DNA of 64,000 nt, from the NCBI RefSeq assembly GCF_014646335.1, contig NZ_BMNG01000019.1, positions 153,860-217,859 of the forward strand, in the 5' to 3' direction. A model generated the notes under the pieces. That model made no database searches. It worked only from the letters and a program-made list of their open reading frames with translations, and was not told where the DNA came from. Below, piece by piece: positions 7,734 to 18,529 of this stretch; position 1 is the stretch's first letter, and the number at the start of each line of letters is the position of its first letter. Made by a program: the position numbers and the translations under genes. The DNA is from Streptomyces lasiicapitis. Its GTDB lineage: Bacteria > Actinomycetota > Actinomycetes > Streptomycetales > Streptomycetaceae.

Positions 7734-9299
7734 CTAGCCCATGAACTTCTTGAACTCGTCCGGCAGCTCGAAGTCCTTGCCGCCCTGACCCGCGGCCGGA
7801 AGCCCGAAGGCACCGCCCGCCGCGGCCTCCTCGGCGGCGGCGCGCCGCGCGGCGGCCTCGTCCTCCTGCTGCTTGCGCTTCATCGGGTTGCCGGAGCGCT
7901 GCTTGCCCTTGGCCTGCTTCTGCTTCTTCTTCGTCTTGCCGGGGCCGCCGCCCATGCCCGGCATCCCGGGCATCCCCGGCATGCCGCCGCCCTGGGCCAT
8001 GCGGGACATCATCTTGCGCGCCTCGAAGAACCGCTCGACCAGGTTCTTCACGGCGCTGACCTCGACACCGGAACCCTTGGCGATACGGGCCCGGCGCGAG
8101 CCGTTGATGATCGTCGGCTCCTGCCGCTCACCAGGGGTCATCGACTTGATGATGGCCGCGGTGCGGTCGACGTCCCGCTCGTCGAGGTTGTTGATCTGGT
8201 CCTTGATCTGCCCCATGCCGGGCAGCATCCCGAGCAGCTTGCTGATGCTGCCCATCTTCCTGACCTGCTCCATCTGGGCCAGGAAGTCGTCCAGCGTGAA
8301 GTCCTTGCCGCCCTTGCTGCTCGCCAGCTTGGAGGCCATCTTCTCGGCCTCTTGCTGCGAGAAGGTCTGCTCGGCCTTCTCGATGAGCGTGAGCATGTCG
8401 CCCATGCCGAGGATGCGGGACGCCATGCGGTCCGGGTGGAACGCGTCGAAGTCGTCCAGCTTCTCGCCGTTGGAGGCGAACATGACCTGGCGGCCGGTGA
8501 CGTGCGCGATGGAAAGCGCGGCACCGCCGCGGGCGTCGCCGTCGAGCTTCGAGAGCACGACGCCGTCGAAGCCGACACCGTCGCGGAAGGCCTCCGCCGT
8601 GTTCACGGCGTCCTGACCGATCATCGCGTCGACGACGAAGAGGACCTCGTCGGGGCTGACGGCGTCGCGGATGTCCGCGGCCTGCTGCATCAGCTCCTGG
8701 TCGATGCCGAGGCGTCCCGCGGTGTCGACGACGACCACGTCGTACTGCTTCGTACGCGCGAACTCGACCGAGTCCTTGGCTACCTGCACCGGGTCGCCGA
8801 CGCCGTTGCCCGGCTGCGGGGCGTAGATCCCGACGCCCGCGCGCTCGGCGACGACCGAGAGCTGGTTCACGGCGTTGGGGCGCTGGAGGTCGCAGGCCAC
8901 GAGCAGCGGCGAGTGCCCCTGGGCCTTCAGCCAGCGGCCGAGCTTTCCGGCCAGCGTGGTCTTACCGGCGCCCTGGAGGCCCGCGAGCATGATGACCGTG
9001 GGCGGCTGCTTGGCGAAGCGCAGGCGCCGCGTCTCGCCGCCGAGGATGCCGATGAGCTCCTCGTTGACGATCTTGATGACCTGCTGGGCCGGGTTGAGGG
9101 CCGCGGAGACCTCGACGCCGGTCGCGCGCTCCTTGACCTGCTTGATGAAGGCCCGGACCACGGGGAGGGCGACGTCCGCTTCCAGCAGGGCGATACGGAT
9201 CTCGCGCGCCGTGGCGTCGATGTCCGCCTCGGAAAGCCTGCCTTTGCCGCGGAGGTTCTTGAATGTCGCTGCGAGGCGATCGGAAAGAGTGTCGAACAC
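7734..9299 (-). CDS. ffh: signal recognition particle GTPase Ffh
   Basis: The SRP54 homologue (521 aa) that binds signal peptides and 4.5S RNA and targets membrane proteins with FtsY. It has an N domain (1-85) and a G domain with the P-loop GLQGAGKTT (107-115). The Met-rich M domain carries repeated MPG/GMP units near its end and a basic Lys/Gln-rich stretch. Its receptor gene ftsY is also in this window (17.1-18.3 kb). It sits downstream of glnD behind a strong terminator. Confidence 0.97.
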   Translation of the reverse strand: MFDTLSDRLAATFKNLRGKGRLSEADIDATAREIRIALLEADVALPVVRAFIKQVKERATGVEVSAALNPAQQVIKIVNEELIGILGGETRRLRFAKQPPTVIMLAGLQGAGKTTLAGKLGRWLKAQGHSPLLVACDLQRPNAVNQLSVVAERAGVGIYAPQPGNGVGDPVQVAKDSVEFARTKQYDVVVVDTAGRLGIDQELMQQAADIRDAVSPDEVLFVVDAMIGQDAVNTAEAFRDGVGFDGVVLSKLDGDARGGAALSIAHVTGRQVMFASNGEKLDDFDAFHPDRMASRILGMGDMLTLIEKAEQTFSQQEAEKMASKLASSKGGKDFTLDDFLAQMEQVRKMGSISKLLGMLPGMGQIKDQINNLDERDVDRTAAIIKSMTPGERQEPTIINGSRRARIAKGSGVEVSAVKNLVERFFEARKMMSRMAQGGGMPGMPGMPGMGGGPGKTKKKQKQAKGKQRSGNPMKRKQQEDEAAARRAAAEEAAAGGAFGLPAAGQGGKDFELPDEFKKFMG

Positions 9300-9372
9300 G
9301 GCGGTCGCGAATCCTCATGGTCGTGGGGCAGGGACGGTCGCCCTCCAGAGTATCCGGCCGAGAAGACAGAGA

Positions 9373-9404
9373 GCCCTGGCCGGTCGGATTCGACCCGCCA
9401 GGGC
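9373..9404 (-). terminator. glnD/nitrogen operon terminator
   Basis: An 8-bp outer stem (9373-9380 with 9397-9404), one mismatch, then a 5-bp inner stem (9382-9386 with 9391-9395) and a 4-nt loop. It starts about 5 nt after the glnD stop and separates the amtB-glnK-glnD unit from ffh. Confidence 0.85.
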
Positions 9405-9409
9405 ACCAC

Positions 9410-11947
9410 TCACGCCCGCAACGCCTCCTCCACCCCCCGAGCCACCCCCGCCGCCCGCTCCCCGCTCAGCGGCGCCCCGTCCGCCCCCGTCACATAGAAG
9501 GCGTCCACGGCGTTGGCCCCCAGCGTGGAGACGTGCGCGCTGCGCACCCGCACCCCTGCGGCCTCCAGCGCCCGCCCGATCCGGTGCAGCAGCCCCGGGG
9601 CGTCCTGGGCCCGCACCTCGATCACCGTCGCCCGCCGCGACCCCGCCGACGCCACGGTCACCCGGGGCGGCGGCGCCACCGTCCCGCGCCGCCGCGGGTA
9701 GGCGGCGTCCCGCTCGGCCAGCCGCGCGGCGATGTCGAGGGACCCGTCGAGGGCCCGCACCAGGTCGGCCCGCAGCCGCGTGGCCTGCGGCAGGGACCCG
9801 TACTCGGCGGCGACCCACCACTGCAGCATCAGCGCGGAGCCGGACATCCCCTCGGGCAGCTCCACCGCCCTCAGCTCCGCGGTCCGCACGGTCAGCCGGT
9901 GCATGGCGAGCACCCCGGCGACGGCCGGAAGCACCCCGCCCTGCTCGGGCACGGCGACGAGCAACTCCACCCCGAGCGGCTCGGGCTGCTCGGCCCCGGC
10001 GACGGGACCCAAAGCCCCGCCGACAGCCTCCGCCCGCAACCCCAGCACCGGCGCCCCCGTCCGCACCGCCTCCACCGCAAGCCGCTCCTGCTCCGCCGAA
10101 GCAGGCGCGAGCGCGGGCGCGGACCCGGACCCACCGCCCTCGCCCACACCCTCCGCATACTCGTCGCCCGTGCCCCCGGCCAGCTCCGCCGCCACCCGCT
10201 TCACCAGGTCCGCGACCAGCGACCCCCGCCACGACGACCACGCCGCGGGCCCGGTGGCCAGCGCGTCGGCCTCCGTGAGGGCGTGCAGCAGCTCGAGCGT
10301 GCCGGTCGAGCCGACGGCGTCGGCGACGGACTTCACGGTGGCGGGGTCGTCGAGGTCGCGCCGCGTCGCGGTCTCGACAAGGAGCAGATGGTGGCGTACG
10401 AGACAGGCGAGCACCGCGACGTCACCGCGGTCGAAGCCCACGCGCGCGGCCACGTCCCGGGCGATGATCTCGCCGGCGACGGAGTGGTCGCCGGGCCATC
10501 CCTTGCCGATGTCGTGCAGGAGTGCGGCGACGAGGAGCAGGTCGGGGCGGCCGACCCGGCGTGTCAGCTCGGCGGCCCGCACGGCGGTCTCGACGAGGTG
10601 CCGGTCGACGGTCCAGGTGTGCACGGCGTTGCGCTGGGGGCGACACCGCACGCGCTCCCAGTCGGGCAGCAGCCGCGTGATGAGGCCCTCGGCCTCCAGT
10701 GCCTCCCAGACCTGGACGGTGGGCCGCCCGGCGCCGAGCAGCGTGACGAGCTGCGAGCGTGCCTCGGCGGGCCACGGCGTGGGCAGCGGCCGGACGGCGG
10801 CCGCCATCCGGCGCACGGCGTGCAGGGACAGCGGAAGACCGGCCTGCGCGGCGGCAGCGGCGGCCCGCAGCGGCAACACCGGGTCGCGCTCGGGCCGGGC
10901 GGCCCGCGCGAGCACGACCTCGCCGTCCTGCTCCACGACGCCCTCGGCCAGCGGCGACCGCTCGGCGGCGGTCACCGCGCCCTTGCCGCCGCCCAGGAGC
11001 CCGCGCAGCCGCGGCTTGGCCCGCCGCGCCCGCAGCACGCGCCCTACCTCGCGCCAGGTCACGTCGCCGGCGTACGCGATGGTGCGCGCGGCCTCGTACA
11101 CCTGCCGCAGCAGGGTGTCGGCGTCGAGCAGGCCGAGTTCGGCGGCGACCTGGTCCTGTTCCTGGAGGGTGAGGCGGTCGGTGGCGCGACCGGTGGTCAG
11201 GTGCAGCGCGTCGCGTACGTCGAGCAGGGCGCGGCGGGCCTCGGCGAGGCCCTCGCGGGGCGCGTCCGCGAGCCAGGAGGCGGCGACGGCCCGCAGCGCG
11301 GTGGCGTCCCGCAGGCCGCCGCGCGCCTCCTTCAGGTCGGGTTCGAGGAGGTGGCTCAACTCGCCCTGGCGTACGGCCCGTTCCTCGCACAGCTCGCGCA
11401 GCTCGGGCAGCCGCTTGGGCGCCTGGTTGCGCCAGTCGGCGAGGACGGAGGTGCGCATCGCGGCGGTGAGCCCCAGATCACCGGCGATGTGCCGCGCGTC
11501 GAGCAGGCCGAGCTGGACCTTCAGGTCGTCGGCGGCCGTCTTGCGGGCCTCGCCCGGGGTGCGTACGGAGTGGTCGAGCGCGAGGCCGAGGTCCCAGACG
11601 GGGTACCAGATGCGGTCCGCCAGGGAGGCGATCGCGGCGGCGTCCGCGCCGCCGTCGTGGAGCAGCAACAGGTCGAGGTCGCTGCGCGGCGAGAGCTCGC
11701 CGCGGCCGTAGCCGCCGACGGCGATCAGCGAGACGCCGCGCAGCTCGCCGGGACTGGTGCCCAGGTCGGCGACGCCCGCTCCGAAGAGGCCGTTCAGCCA
11801 TCCGTCCGTGAGTTCGGCCAGGGCCGAACGCCGCGGCGGCCCGGACCGCGCCTCCTCTTGGAGGAGGCGCAGCCGGGCCGCCGCGTAGCCACTGGGTCCG
11901 GAGTCTCCGGAGTCCTCTGATTCCTTCCGTACTTCCACGCTCGTCAC
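9410..11947 (-). CDS. glnD: PII nucleotidyltransferase GlnD
   Basis: GlnD (845 aa) modifies the PII protein GlnK in response to nitrogen status. In Streptomyces it adenylylates GlnK rather than uridylylating it. The nucleotidyltransferase motif GGYGRGE with the metal-binding DxD is at about 78-92. It is followed by the GlnD helical domain, an HD hydrolase domain (HDIGKGWPGDHS), and two C-terminal ACT glutamine-sensing domains (the last starting near VIEVRAQDAPGLLHRIG). An acidic Glu/Gly-rich linker with AlaPro repeats separates HD from ACT1. It is third in the amtB-glnK-glnD operon, 66 nt after glnK. Confidence 0.96.
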   Translation of the reverse strand: MTSVEVRKESEDSGDSGPSGYAAARLRLLQEEARSGPPRRSALAELTDGWLNGLFGAGVADLGTSPGELRGVSLIAVGGYGRGELSPRSDLDLLLLHDGGADAAAIASLADRIWYPVWDLGLALDHSVRTPGEARKTAADDLKVQLGLLDARHIAGDLGLTAAMRTSVLADWRNQAPKRLPELRELCEERAVRQGELSHLLEPDLKEARGGLRDATALRAVAASWLADAPREGLAEARRALLDVRDALHLTTGRATDRLTLQEQDQVAAELGLLDADTLLRQVYEAARTIAYAGDVTWREVGRVLRARRAKPRLRGLLGGGKGAVTAAERSPLAEGVVEQDGEVVLARAARPERDPVLPLRAAAAAAQAGLPLSLHAVRRMAAAVRPLPTPWPAEARSQLVTLLGAGRPTVQVWEALEAEGLITRLLPDWERVRCRPQRNAVHTWTVDRHLVETAVRAAELTRRVGRPDLLLVAALLHDIGKGWPGDHSVAGEIIARDVAARVGFDRGDVAVLACLVRHHLLLVETATRRDLDDPATVKSVADAVGSTGTLELLHALTEADALATGPAAWSSWRGSLVADLVKRVAAELAGGTGDEYAEGVGEGGGSGSAPALAPASAEQERLAVEAVRTGAPVLGLRAEAVGGALGPVAGAEQPEPLGVELLVAVPEQGGVLPAVAGVLAMHRLTVRTAELRAVELPEGMSGSALMLQWWVAAEYGSLPQATRLRADLVRALDGSLDIAARLAERDAAYPRRRGTVAPPPRVTVASAGSRRATVIEVRAQDAPGLLHRIGRALEAAGVRVRSAHVSTLGANAVDAFYVTGADGAPLSGERAAGVARGVEEALRA

Positions 11948-12013
11948 CCAGCGGCTCCTGTTCTCTGTGGGACTACAGCGCGTACGCCACGTACGTCACG
12001 CACGCCATGCGCG

Positions 12014-12348
12014 TCACAGGGCGTCCGGCCCGCGCTCGCCGGTCCGCACCCGGACCGCCGTGTCGACGGGGACACTCCACACCTTGCCGTCACCGATCTT
12101 GCCGGTGCGGGCGGCCTTGACCACGACCTCGATGAGCTGTTCGGCGTCCTCGTCCTCGACGAGCACCTCGATGCGGATCTTCGGTACGAGATCGACGGTG
12201 TACTCGGCGCCGCGGTAGACCTCGGTGTGGCCGCGCTGGCGGCCGTAGCCGCTGGCCTCGGTGACGGTCAGGCCCTGGACTCCGAAGGCCTGGAGGGCTT
12301 CCTTGATCTCGTCGAGCCGGTGCGGCTTGACGACCGCGGTGATGAGCT

Positions 12349-12352
<4 letters not shown>
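12014..12352 (-). CDS. glnK: PII nitrogen regulatory protein GlnK
   Basis: A PII trimer protein (112 aa) that gates AmtB and reports 2-oxoglutarate/ATP status. The T-loop is complete, with Tyr51 as the modification site (EVYRGAEYTVD), and the C-terminal GKIGDGKVWSVPV signature is present. The ATG overlaps the amtB stop by four bases (ATGA), which indicates translational coupling. Confidence 0.97.
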
Positions 12353-13701
<1,349 letters not shown>

Positions 13702-14048
13702 CGGCGTCTCCTCGTCGTCGGATACGGCCCGTGCGGGCTTCAGCCTCTGCGGTGCGAGGACGGTGGGCCGGTTATGCGGCACGAGATTGGCGCAGCGCGG
13801 TTTCGGTCAGTGCCGCTCGATGTTTCGCGGCAGTGACGAAGGGGGCGTGCGTGTTACGCGTGGGTGAACCGCGCGTGGTCCGGGGTGCGCAGGACATACC
13901 CTCTCGAATCCCCCGGGCAGTAGACCGGCCGCGGCGGCCATCCGATGACCTGGCGTGGGGGAGCCGAGTCGGGCTGTCGGGATGGGCCGGCCGCGGCCGG
14001 AGTGGGTGCGCGGCGTGCCGCTCGGGCGGGCCGCGACAGGCGGGACCT
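13702..14048. other. amtB upstream region
   Basis: A 347-bp stretch without a gene between the amtB start and the nsdA stop. It holds the GlnR-like operator (13800-13837). A very GC-rich palindromic stretch around 13985-14000 may serve as the end of nsdA transcription. I see no ORF with coding character. Confidence 0.6.
13800..13837 (-). promoter_or_regulatory. putative GlnR box upstream of amtB
   Basis: On the minus strand, GTCAC-n6-GAAAC (13837-13822) matches one full GlnR unit (gTnAC-n6-GaAAC). A second degenerate unit, GGCAC-n5-GAAAC (13814-13800), follows. GlnR activates amtB-glnK-glnD under nitrogen limitation in streptomycetes. Position and motif agree with that, but binding is inferred. 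Confidence 0.7.
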
Positions 14049-15524
14049 TTAGACGGCCTCCGCGGTTTCCGGCATGTCTACGGCGAGCTGGTCGGTCAGC
14101 CGGACCACTTCGGCGACGTCCCCGAAGTCCCGCAGGGCGTTGTCGACGGTCTTGCGCAGCCGGGTGTTGACCCGCTCGGAGCGCACCTTCTTGGCGATGT
14201 CCAGGGCCTCGGCCGCGAGCACGGTGCTCTGCTCGGGCTCCTGCTGGAGCAGGTGCACGGTGGCCATGCCGATCAGGTTCAGTGCGTACGAACGCTGGTG
14301 CTCGGGGTCCTTGCCGAAGAGCTCGACGGCGCGGCCCATGACGGGCTCGGCCAGCGAGGCGTACGTGGGGCTGCGGCCTGCGACGTACGCCAGGTCGCGG
14401 AAGGAGTGGGCGTTCTCGCCGTTCAGCTCCGCCTCGGAGAAGAAGCGGATCCAGTCGGGCTCGGGGTCGTCCCAGTCGTCCGCGTCGGCGAAGGTGTCCT
14501 CGGCCATGCGGACGGCCCGTTTGCAGCGGCCGGGCTGGCCCATGCCCGCGTAGGCGCGGGCCTCCATCGCATACAGCATCGACTGGGTGCGGGGGCTGGC
14601 GCAGTCACGGCTGCCGTACTGCGCGAGGTGGATCAGCTCCAGGGCGTCGTCGGGGCGGCCGAGGTGGATCATCTGGCGGCTCATGCTGGAGAGCACGTAC
14701 GAACCGAGGGGCTTCTCGCCCGCCTCTTTGGCGGCGTGCAGGGCCAGCACGAAGTACTTCTGGGCGGTGGGCTGGAGGCCTACGTCGTAGCTCATCCAGC
14801 CGGCCAGCTCGGCCAGTTCACCGGCGACCTTGAACAGGCGCTTCGCGGTGGCTTCGGGCTGGGGCTCCTGGAGCAGGTCGGTCACCTCGTGGAGCTGGCC
14901 GACGACGGCCTTGCGGCGCAGTCCGCCGCCGCACTGGGCGTCCCACTGGCGGAACATCACCGTCGTGGACTCCAGGAGGTCCAGCTCCGGTTTGGAGAGC
15001 CGGCCGGGGCGGCGCGGGACGAGCGGCTCGGGCTCGGGCGCCGCCGGAGCGGAGGGTCCCGGCACGAGCCAGCGCTGCATGGGCTCGATGAGGGAGGGGC
15101 CCGCGGAGAGGGCGAGCGAGGTGCCGAGGAAGCCGCGCCGGGCCAGCATCAGGTCGCTGCGGCTGAACTCGCTGATGAGCGCGACCGTTTGCGGGCCGGT
15201 CCAGGGCAGATCGACGCCGGAGACGGACGGGGACTGGTGGGCGGCGCGCAGGCCGAGGTCCTCGACGGCGACGACGCAGCCGAAGCGCTCGGAGAACAGC
15301 TCGGAGAGGATGCGCGGGATGGGCTCGCGCGGGTTCTCGCCGTCCAGCCAGCGGCGGACGCGCGAGGTGTCGGTGGAGATGTGGTGCGCGCCCAACTGGC
15401 GCGCTCTGCGGTTCACTTGGCGTGCCAGCTCGCCCTTCGACCAGCCGCTGCGCACGAACCAGGAGCCAAGCATCTCGTTGGGGCGCTTCTCAGCGTTCAC
15501 ACCGCTTCCGCTACTGCCGCCCAC
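14049..15524 (-). CDS. nsdA: NsdA-type negative regulator of sporulation/antibiotic production
   Basis: A homologue of S. coelicolor NsdA (SCO5582), whose loss increases antibiotic production and sporulation there. The protein has about 491 aa. The N-terminal region (SGWSKGELARQVNRRA) resembles a helix-turn-helix. After a Pro-rich linker near 140-160, the rest is a TPR-like helical array. The GTG at 15524 has a GGGGG run about 8 nt upstream; a TTG at 15545 or a GTG at 15500 are alternatives. It is a single gene in the usual position beside amtB. Confidence 0.9.
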   Translation of the reverse strand: MGGSSGSGVNAEKRPNEMLGSWFVRSGWSKGELARQVNRRARQLGAHHISTDTSRVRRWLDGENPREPIPRILSELFSERFGCVVAVEDLGLRAAHQSPSVSGVDLPWTGPQTVALISEFSRSDLMLARRGFLGTSLALSAGPSLIEPMQRWLVPGPSAPAAPEPEPLVPRRPGRLSKPELDLLESTTVMFRQWDAQCGGGLRRKAVVGQLHEVTDLLQEPQPEATAKRLFKVAGELAELAGWMSYDVGLQPTAQKYFVLALHAAKEAGEKPLGSYVLSSMSRQMIHLGRPDDALELIHLAQYGSRDCASPRTQSMLYAMEARAYAGMGQPGRCKRAVRMAEDTFADADDWDDPEPDWIRFFSEAELNGENAHSFRDLAYVAGRSPTYASLAEPVMGRAVELFGKDPEHQRSYALNLIGMATVHLLQQEPEQSTVLAAEALDIAKKVRSERVNTRLRKTVDNALRDFGDVAEVVRLTDQLAVDMPETAEAV

Positions 15525-16018
15525 TGGAACGCCCCCATCCCTCAAGCCACTTGTTCGCGGTCCACGTCAAGCCCTAACAGAATGCCGCGTGTTACGGCGC
15601 CCCGTCCGGAGAATGTCACCCTTCGAACGGGAAACCGACTTGCCTCCGGCATACCCACGGGTGCGCGTGCCTCCGGGGCATGTACTGAAAGTAATCCTAC
15701 GATCACCGCTCCGGCGAGGGCGAACACGGAAACGCCACCATTCGCCACCCCTTCGAATGAACTCCCGGCCCGCAGCACGCGATTCACTTGACACAGAGGA
15801 ACCGCGACCATCCGAAAGTGGGCGGAGAGAAGCACTCAGGGGCGCGGGCCACGGAGTGCACCACCCGCAATGCCTCCGGGCGCCGGCAGCACCTGACGGC
15901 GGAAGACGGTGAAAGTCGGCGAGAGTCGGCTTGAGACGTGCACAACGCATCGCAGGGCAGAGAGTCACGATCCGATTCCGTCACGTAACCACCGCACAGG
16001 CGACCCGTTGGAGGGGGC
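15525..16018. other. nsdA / primase-like intergenic region
   Basis: A 494-bp divergent intergenic stretch, less GC-rich than its surroundings. TTGACA (15788-15793) on the plus strand is a perfect -35 hexamer, but no good -10 follows at 16-18 bp. For nsdA, TAGGAT near 15690 on the minus strand is a possible -10. Small ORFs here have no coding character. Confidence 0.4.
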
Positions 16019-16927
16019 ATGGGCTTCACGATCGGCGGCATCCGGGGGACCAAAGAGCCCCGGGCCGGTGTCCGGGGAACGAACGAAACAGACGGCACGG
16101 ACGGCGCGGCGCGGGGAAGCGAAGAGGGCGGGACCAAAGAGGGCGGACGCAAAGTGGGCGCCACAAAGGAACACGGCACCAAAGAAGGCAGCGGCAAAGA
16201 GGGCGGGACCGGTCGGAGCGGCGTGACGAAAGAGGCGCGCGCGGCCAGGGAGACGAAGGAGCCCCGCGCGGCCAGGGAGACGAAAGAGCCGAGGGAATCG
16301 CGCTCCGCGTCCCGTCGGCGCTGCCGTTCGAGCGCGTCGGACTGCACGGCCGTGGCGGAGTACACGGGCCTGTGGGGCTGGGCCGCGGTGCCCGGCGCGC
16401 GCGCCCAGGACGGCCGCTGCTCCTGCGGCCGCGCCGACTGCCCGGCGCCCGGCGCCCACCCGCTGGACTTCGCCCCGGAGGTGCCCGCGGGCGCCACGCT
16501 CGACGAAGTGACCGAAGCCTGGGCGCAGTTCCCCGGCGCCGCGGTGATGCTGCCCGTCGGCCGGTCCTTCGACGTGATCGAGGTGGCCGAGACCGCGGGA
16601 CGCCGCGCGCTGGTGCGGCTCGAACGGATGGGCCTGCCGCTCGGCCCCGTCGCGGCCACGCCCGACGGCCGCACGCACTTCTTCGTGGCCCCCGGCGCCG
16701 CCGCCGAACTCCCCCAGCTGCTCTACCGCATGGGCTGGGACGACGCCGCCCTCGACCTGCACGGCCTCGGCCCCGGCGCGCACATCACCGCCCCGCCGTC
16801 CGACCGCGGCGGCCTCGGCCCGGTCCGCTGGCTGCGCTCCCCCGACCCGGACTCCGTGACGGGCCCGCCGCACGCGCGCCTCGTGCTCGGCACGCTGGCG
16901 TACGTCGCCCACCGGTCACCCGCGTGA
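16019..16927 (+). CDS. bifunctional primase/polymerase N-terminal-like protein
   Basis: 302 aa. Residues from about 105 on resemble the N-terminal Prim-Pol (PF09250-type) domain: TGLWGWAAVPG, a CxC...C cluster, then GAHPLDF, and VMLPVGRSFDVIEV. The full polymerase and helicase parts are missing, so this is a stand-alone and possibly degenerate domain of unknown role. It is conserved next to ftsY in streptomycetes. The first 100 residues are a low-complexity, charged extension with repeated TKE/KEGG and ARETKEP units. The ATG is supported by GGAGGGGGC directly upstream. Its end faces ftsY across a large hairpin. Confidence 0.7.
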   Translation: MGFTIGGIRGTKEPRAGVRGTNETDGTDGAARGSEEGGTKEGGRKVGATKEHGTKEGSGKEGGTGRSGVTKEARAARETKEPRAARETKEPRESRSASRRRCRSSASDCTAVAEYTGLWGWAAVPGARAQDGRCSCGRADCPAPGAHPLDFAPEVPAGATLDEVTEAWAQFPGAAVMLPVGRSFDVIEVAETAGRRALVRLERMGLPLGPVAATPDGRTHFFVAPGAAAELPQLLYRMGWDDAALDLHGLGPGAHITAPPSDRGGLGPVRWLRSPDPDSVTGPPHARLVLGTLAYVAHRSPA

Positions 16928-16997
16928 CGCGCGCCCCGCGCGCGGGGACCGCCTGACGAAGCGCGGTGCGGTGTGACCAAGCGCGGGACCACATGAC

Positions 16998-17039
16998 GAA
17001 GTGCCCCGCTCCCGGCTGCACCCGGGGGCGGGGCACTTC
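16998..17039. terminator. bidirectional terminator between primase-like gene and ftsY
   Basis: A perfect 12-bp outer stem (16998-17009 with 17028-17039) enclosing a second short GC stem. It lies between two convergent genes, 18 nt before the ftsY stop, and can serve both. Confidence 0.9.
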
Positions 17040-17057
17040 TTCGGTGGCCGCACCGGC

Positions 17058-18281
17058 TCAGTCGCCGATGAGCGCGTCCACGAAGGCTTCCGGCTCGAAC
17101 GGCGCCAGGTCGTCCGCGCCCTCGCCGAGCCCGACGAGCTTGACCGGCACGCCGAGCTCGCGCTGGACCGCGATCACGATGCCGCCCTTGGCGGTGCCGT
17201 CGAGCTTGGTGAGGACGATGCCGGTGATGTCGACGACCTCGGCGAAGACGCGGGCCTGCACCAGGCCGTTCTGGCCGGTCGTGGCGTCCAGGACGAGCAG
17301 GACCTCGTCCAGCGGCGCGTGCTTCTCCACGACGCGCTTGACCTTGCCGAGCTCGTCCATCAGGCCGGTCTTGGTGTGCAGCCGGCCCGCGGTGTCGATG
17401 AGGACGACGTCGGCGCCCTCGGCGATGCCCTCCTTGACCGTGTCGAAGGCGATCGAAGCCGGGTCGCCGCCCTCGGGCCCGCGGACCGTGCGGGCGCCGA
17501 CGCGCTCGCCCCAGGTCTGCAGCTGATCGGCGGCGGCGGCGCGGAAGGTGTCGGCGGCGCCGAGGACGACCGAGCGGCCGTCGGCCACCAGGACGCGGGC
17601 GAGCTTGCCGGTGGTGGTGGTCTTGCCGGTGCCGTTCACGCCGACGACCATCACGATGCCCGGGGTCTCCAGGCCGGACTCGGTCTTCACGACGCGGTCG
17701 AAGTCCGTGCCGAGCAGGTTCAGGAGCTCCTCGCGCAGCAGGGTGCGCAGCTCGTCGGGCGTGCGCGTGCCGAGCACCCGCACCCGCTCGCGCAGCCGCT
17801 CGACCAGCTCCTGGGTGGGGGCGACGCCGACGTCGGCGGTGAGGAGCGTGTCCTCGATCTCCTCCCAGGTGTCCTCGTCCAGGTGCTCGCGCGACAGGAG
17901 CGTGAGCAGGCCCTTGCCGAGGGCGTTCTGGGAGCGCGAGAGGCGGGCGCGCAGGCGCACCAGGCGGCCCGCGGTGGGCTCGGGGGTCTCGATCTCGGGG
18001 GCGAGGGGCGCCGCGGGCGGCTCCTCCGTGACGACGGGCGCGGAGGCCGACGGCTCGGCGACCGGCAGATCGACTTCCTCGATCGTGCGGCGCGCCTCGT
18101 CGCGCGGCGTCTCGGCCTCGTCGCCGACGTGCGGCTCGGCGGGCGGGGCGGTGATGGTGGGGGGGACGGAGGGGGCCTTCGCCTCGGGCAGCCGCTTCTT
18201 CTTGCGGCTGCCGACGACGAGCCCGCCGATCGCACCGACCACGACCACGGCGATGACTACAGCAAGGATGACGATTTCCAT
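17058..18281 (-). CDS. ftsY: signal recognition particle receptor FtsY
   Basis: The SRP receptor GTPase (407 aa). One N-terminal membrane segment (EIVILAVVIAVVVVGAIGG, 2-20) is followed by a basic KKKR, an acidic/Pro-rich A domain (about 25-100), and the NG domain. That domain has the P-loop GVNGTGKTTT, DTAGR and TKLDGTAKGG. The ATG at 18281 gives the membrane segment at the very N-terminus. It works with Ffh encoded 8 kb away and is divergent from the NCS1 permease. Confidence 0.97.
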   Translation of the reverse strand: MEIVILAVVIAVVVVGAIGGLVVGSRKKKRLPEAKAPSVPPTITAPPAEPHVGDEAETPRDEARRTIEEVDLPVAEPSASAPVVTEEPPAAPLAPEIETPEPTAGRLVRLRARLSRSQNALGKGLLTLLSREHLDEDTWEEIEDTLLTADVGVAPTQELVERLRERVRVLGTRTPDELRTLLREELLNLLGTDFDRVVKTESGLETPGIVMVVGVNGTGKTTTTGKLARVLVADGRSVVLGAADTFRAAAADQLQTWGERVGARTVRGPEGGDPASIAFDTVKEGIAEGADVVLIDTAGRLHTKTGLMDELGKVKRVVEKHAPLDEVLLVLDATTGQNGLVQARVFAEVVDITGIVLTKLDGTAKGGIVIAVQRELGVPVKLVGLGEGADDLAPFEPEAFVDALIGD

Positions 18282-18529
18282 AACCCACCCAGTATCAGTC
18301 ATGGGCCCTTCGGGCAGCGCCCTTGTGCTTTCCTCCAAAGGACATAGGCCACTAGCCGACATTACTCGGACTAAAGTACGATGGAAGAGGCTGCGTCAAC
18401 GCGCGTAGAGTCCCCCACAGATTCATCCGTTGGTCACCCAGCCATTCATCAGCTGCTCACCAGCGAACTCCCCCACCGGCCGGCGACGACGTCGACGCAA
18501 GCCGAGCGAGAGGCACGGAACCACCCCTC

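Noticed and set aside
5766..9497. 1243-codon open frame on the plus strand opposite ftsH and ffh
   Set aside because: It is the antisense shadow of two certain genes. Its translation is Gly/His/Asp/Val-rich with no domain, as expected from high-GC codon bias.
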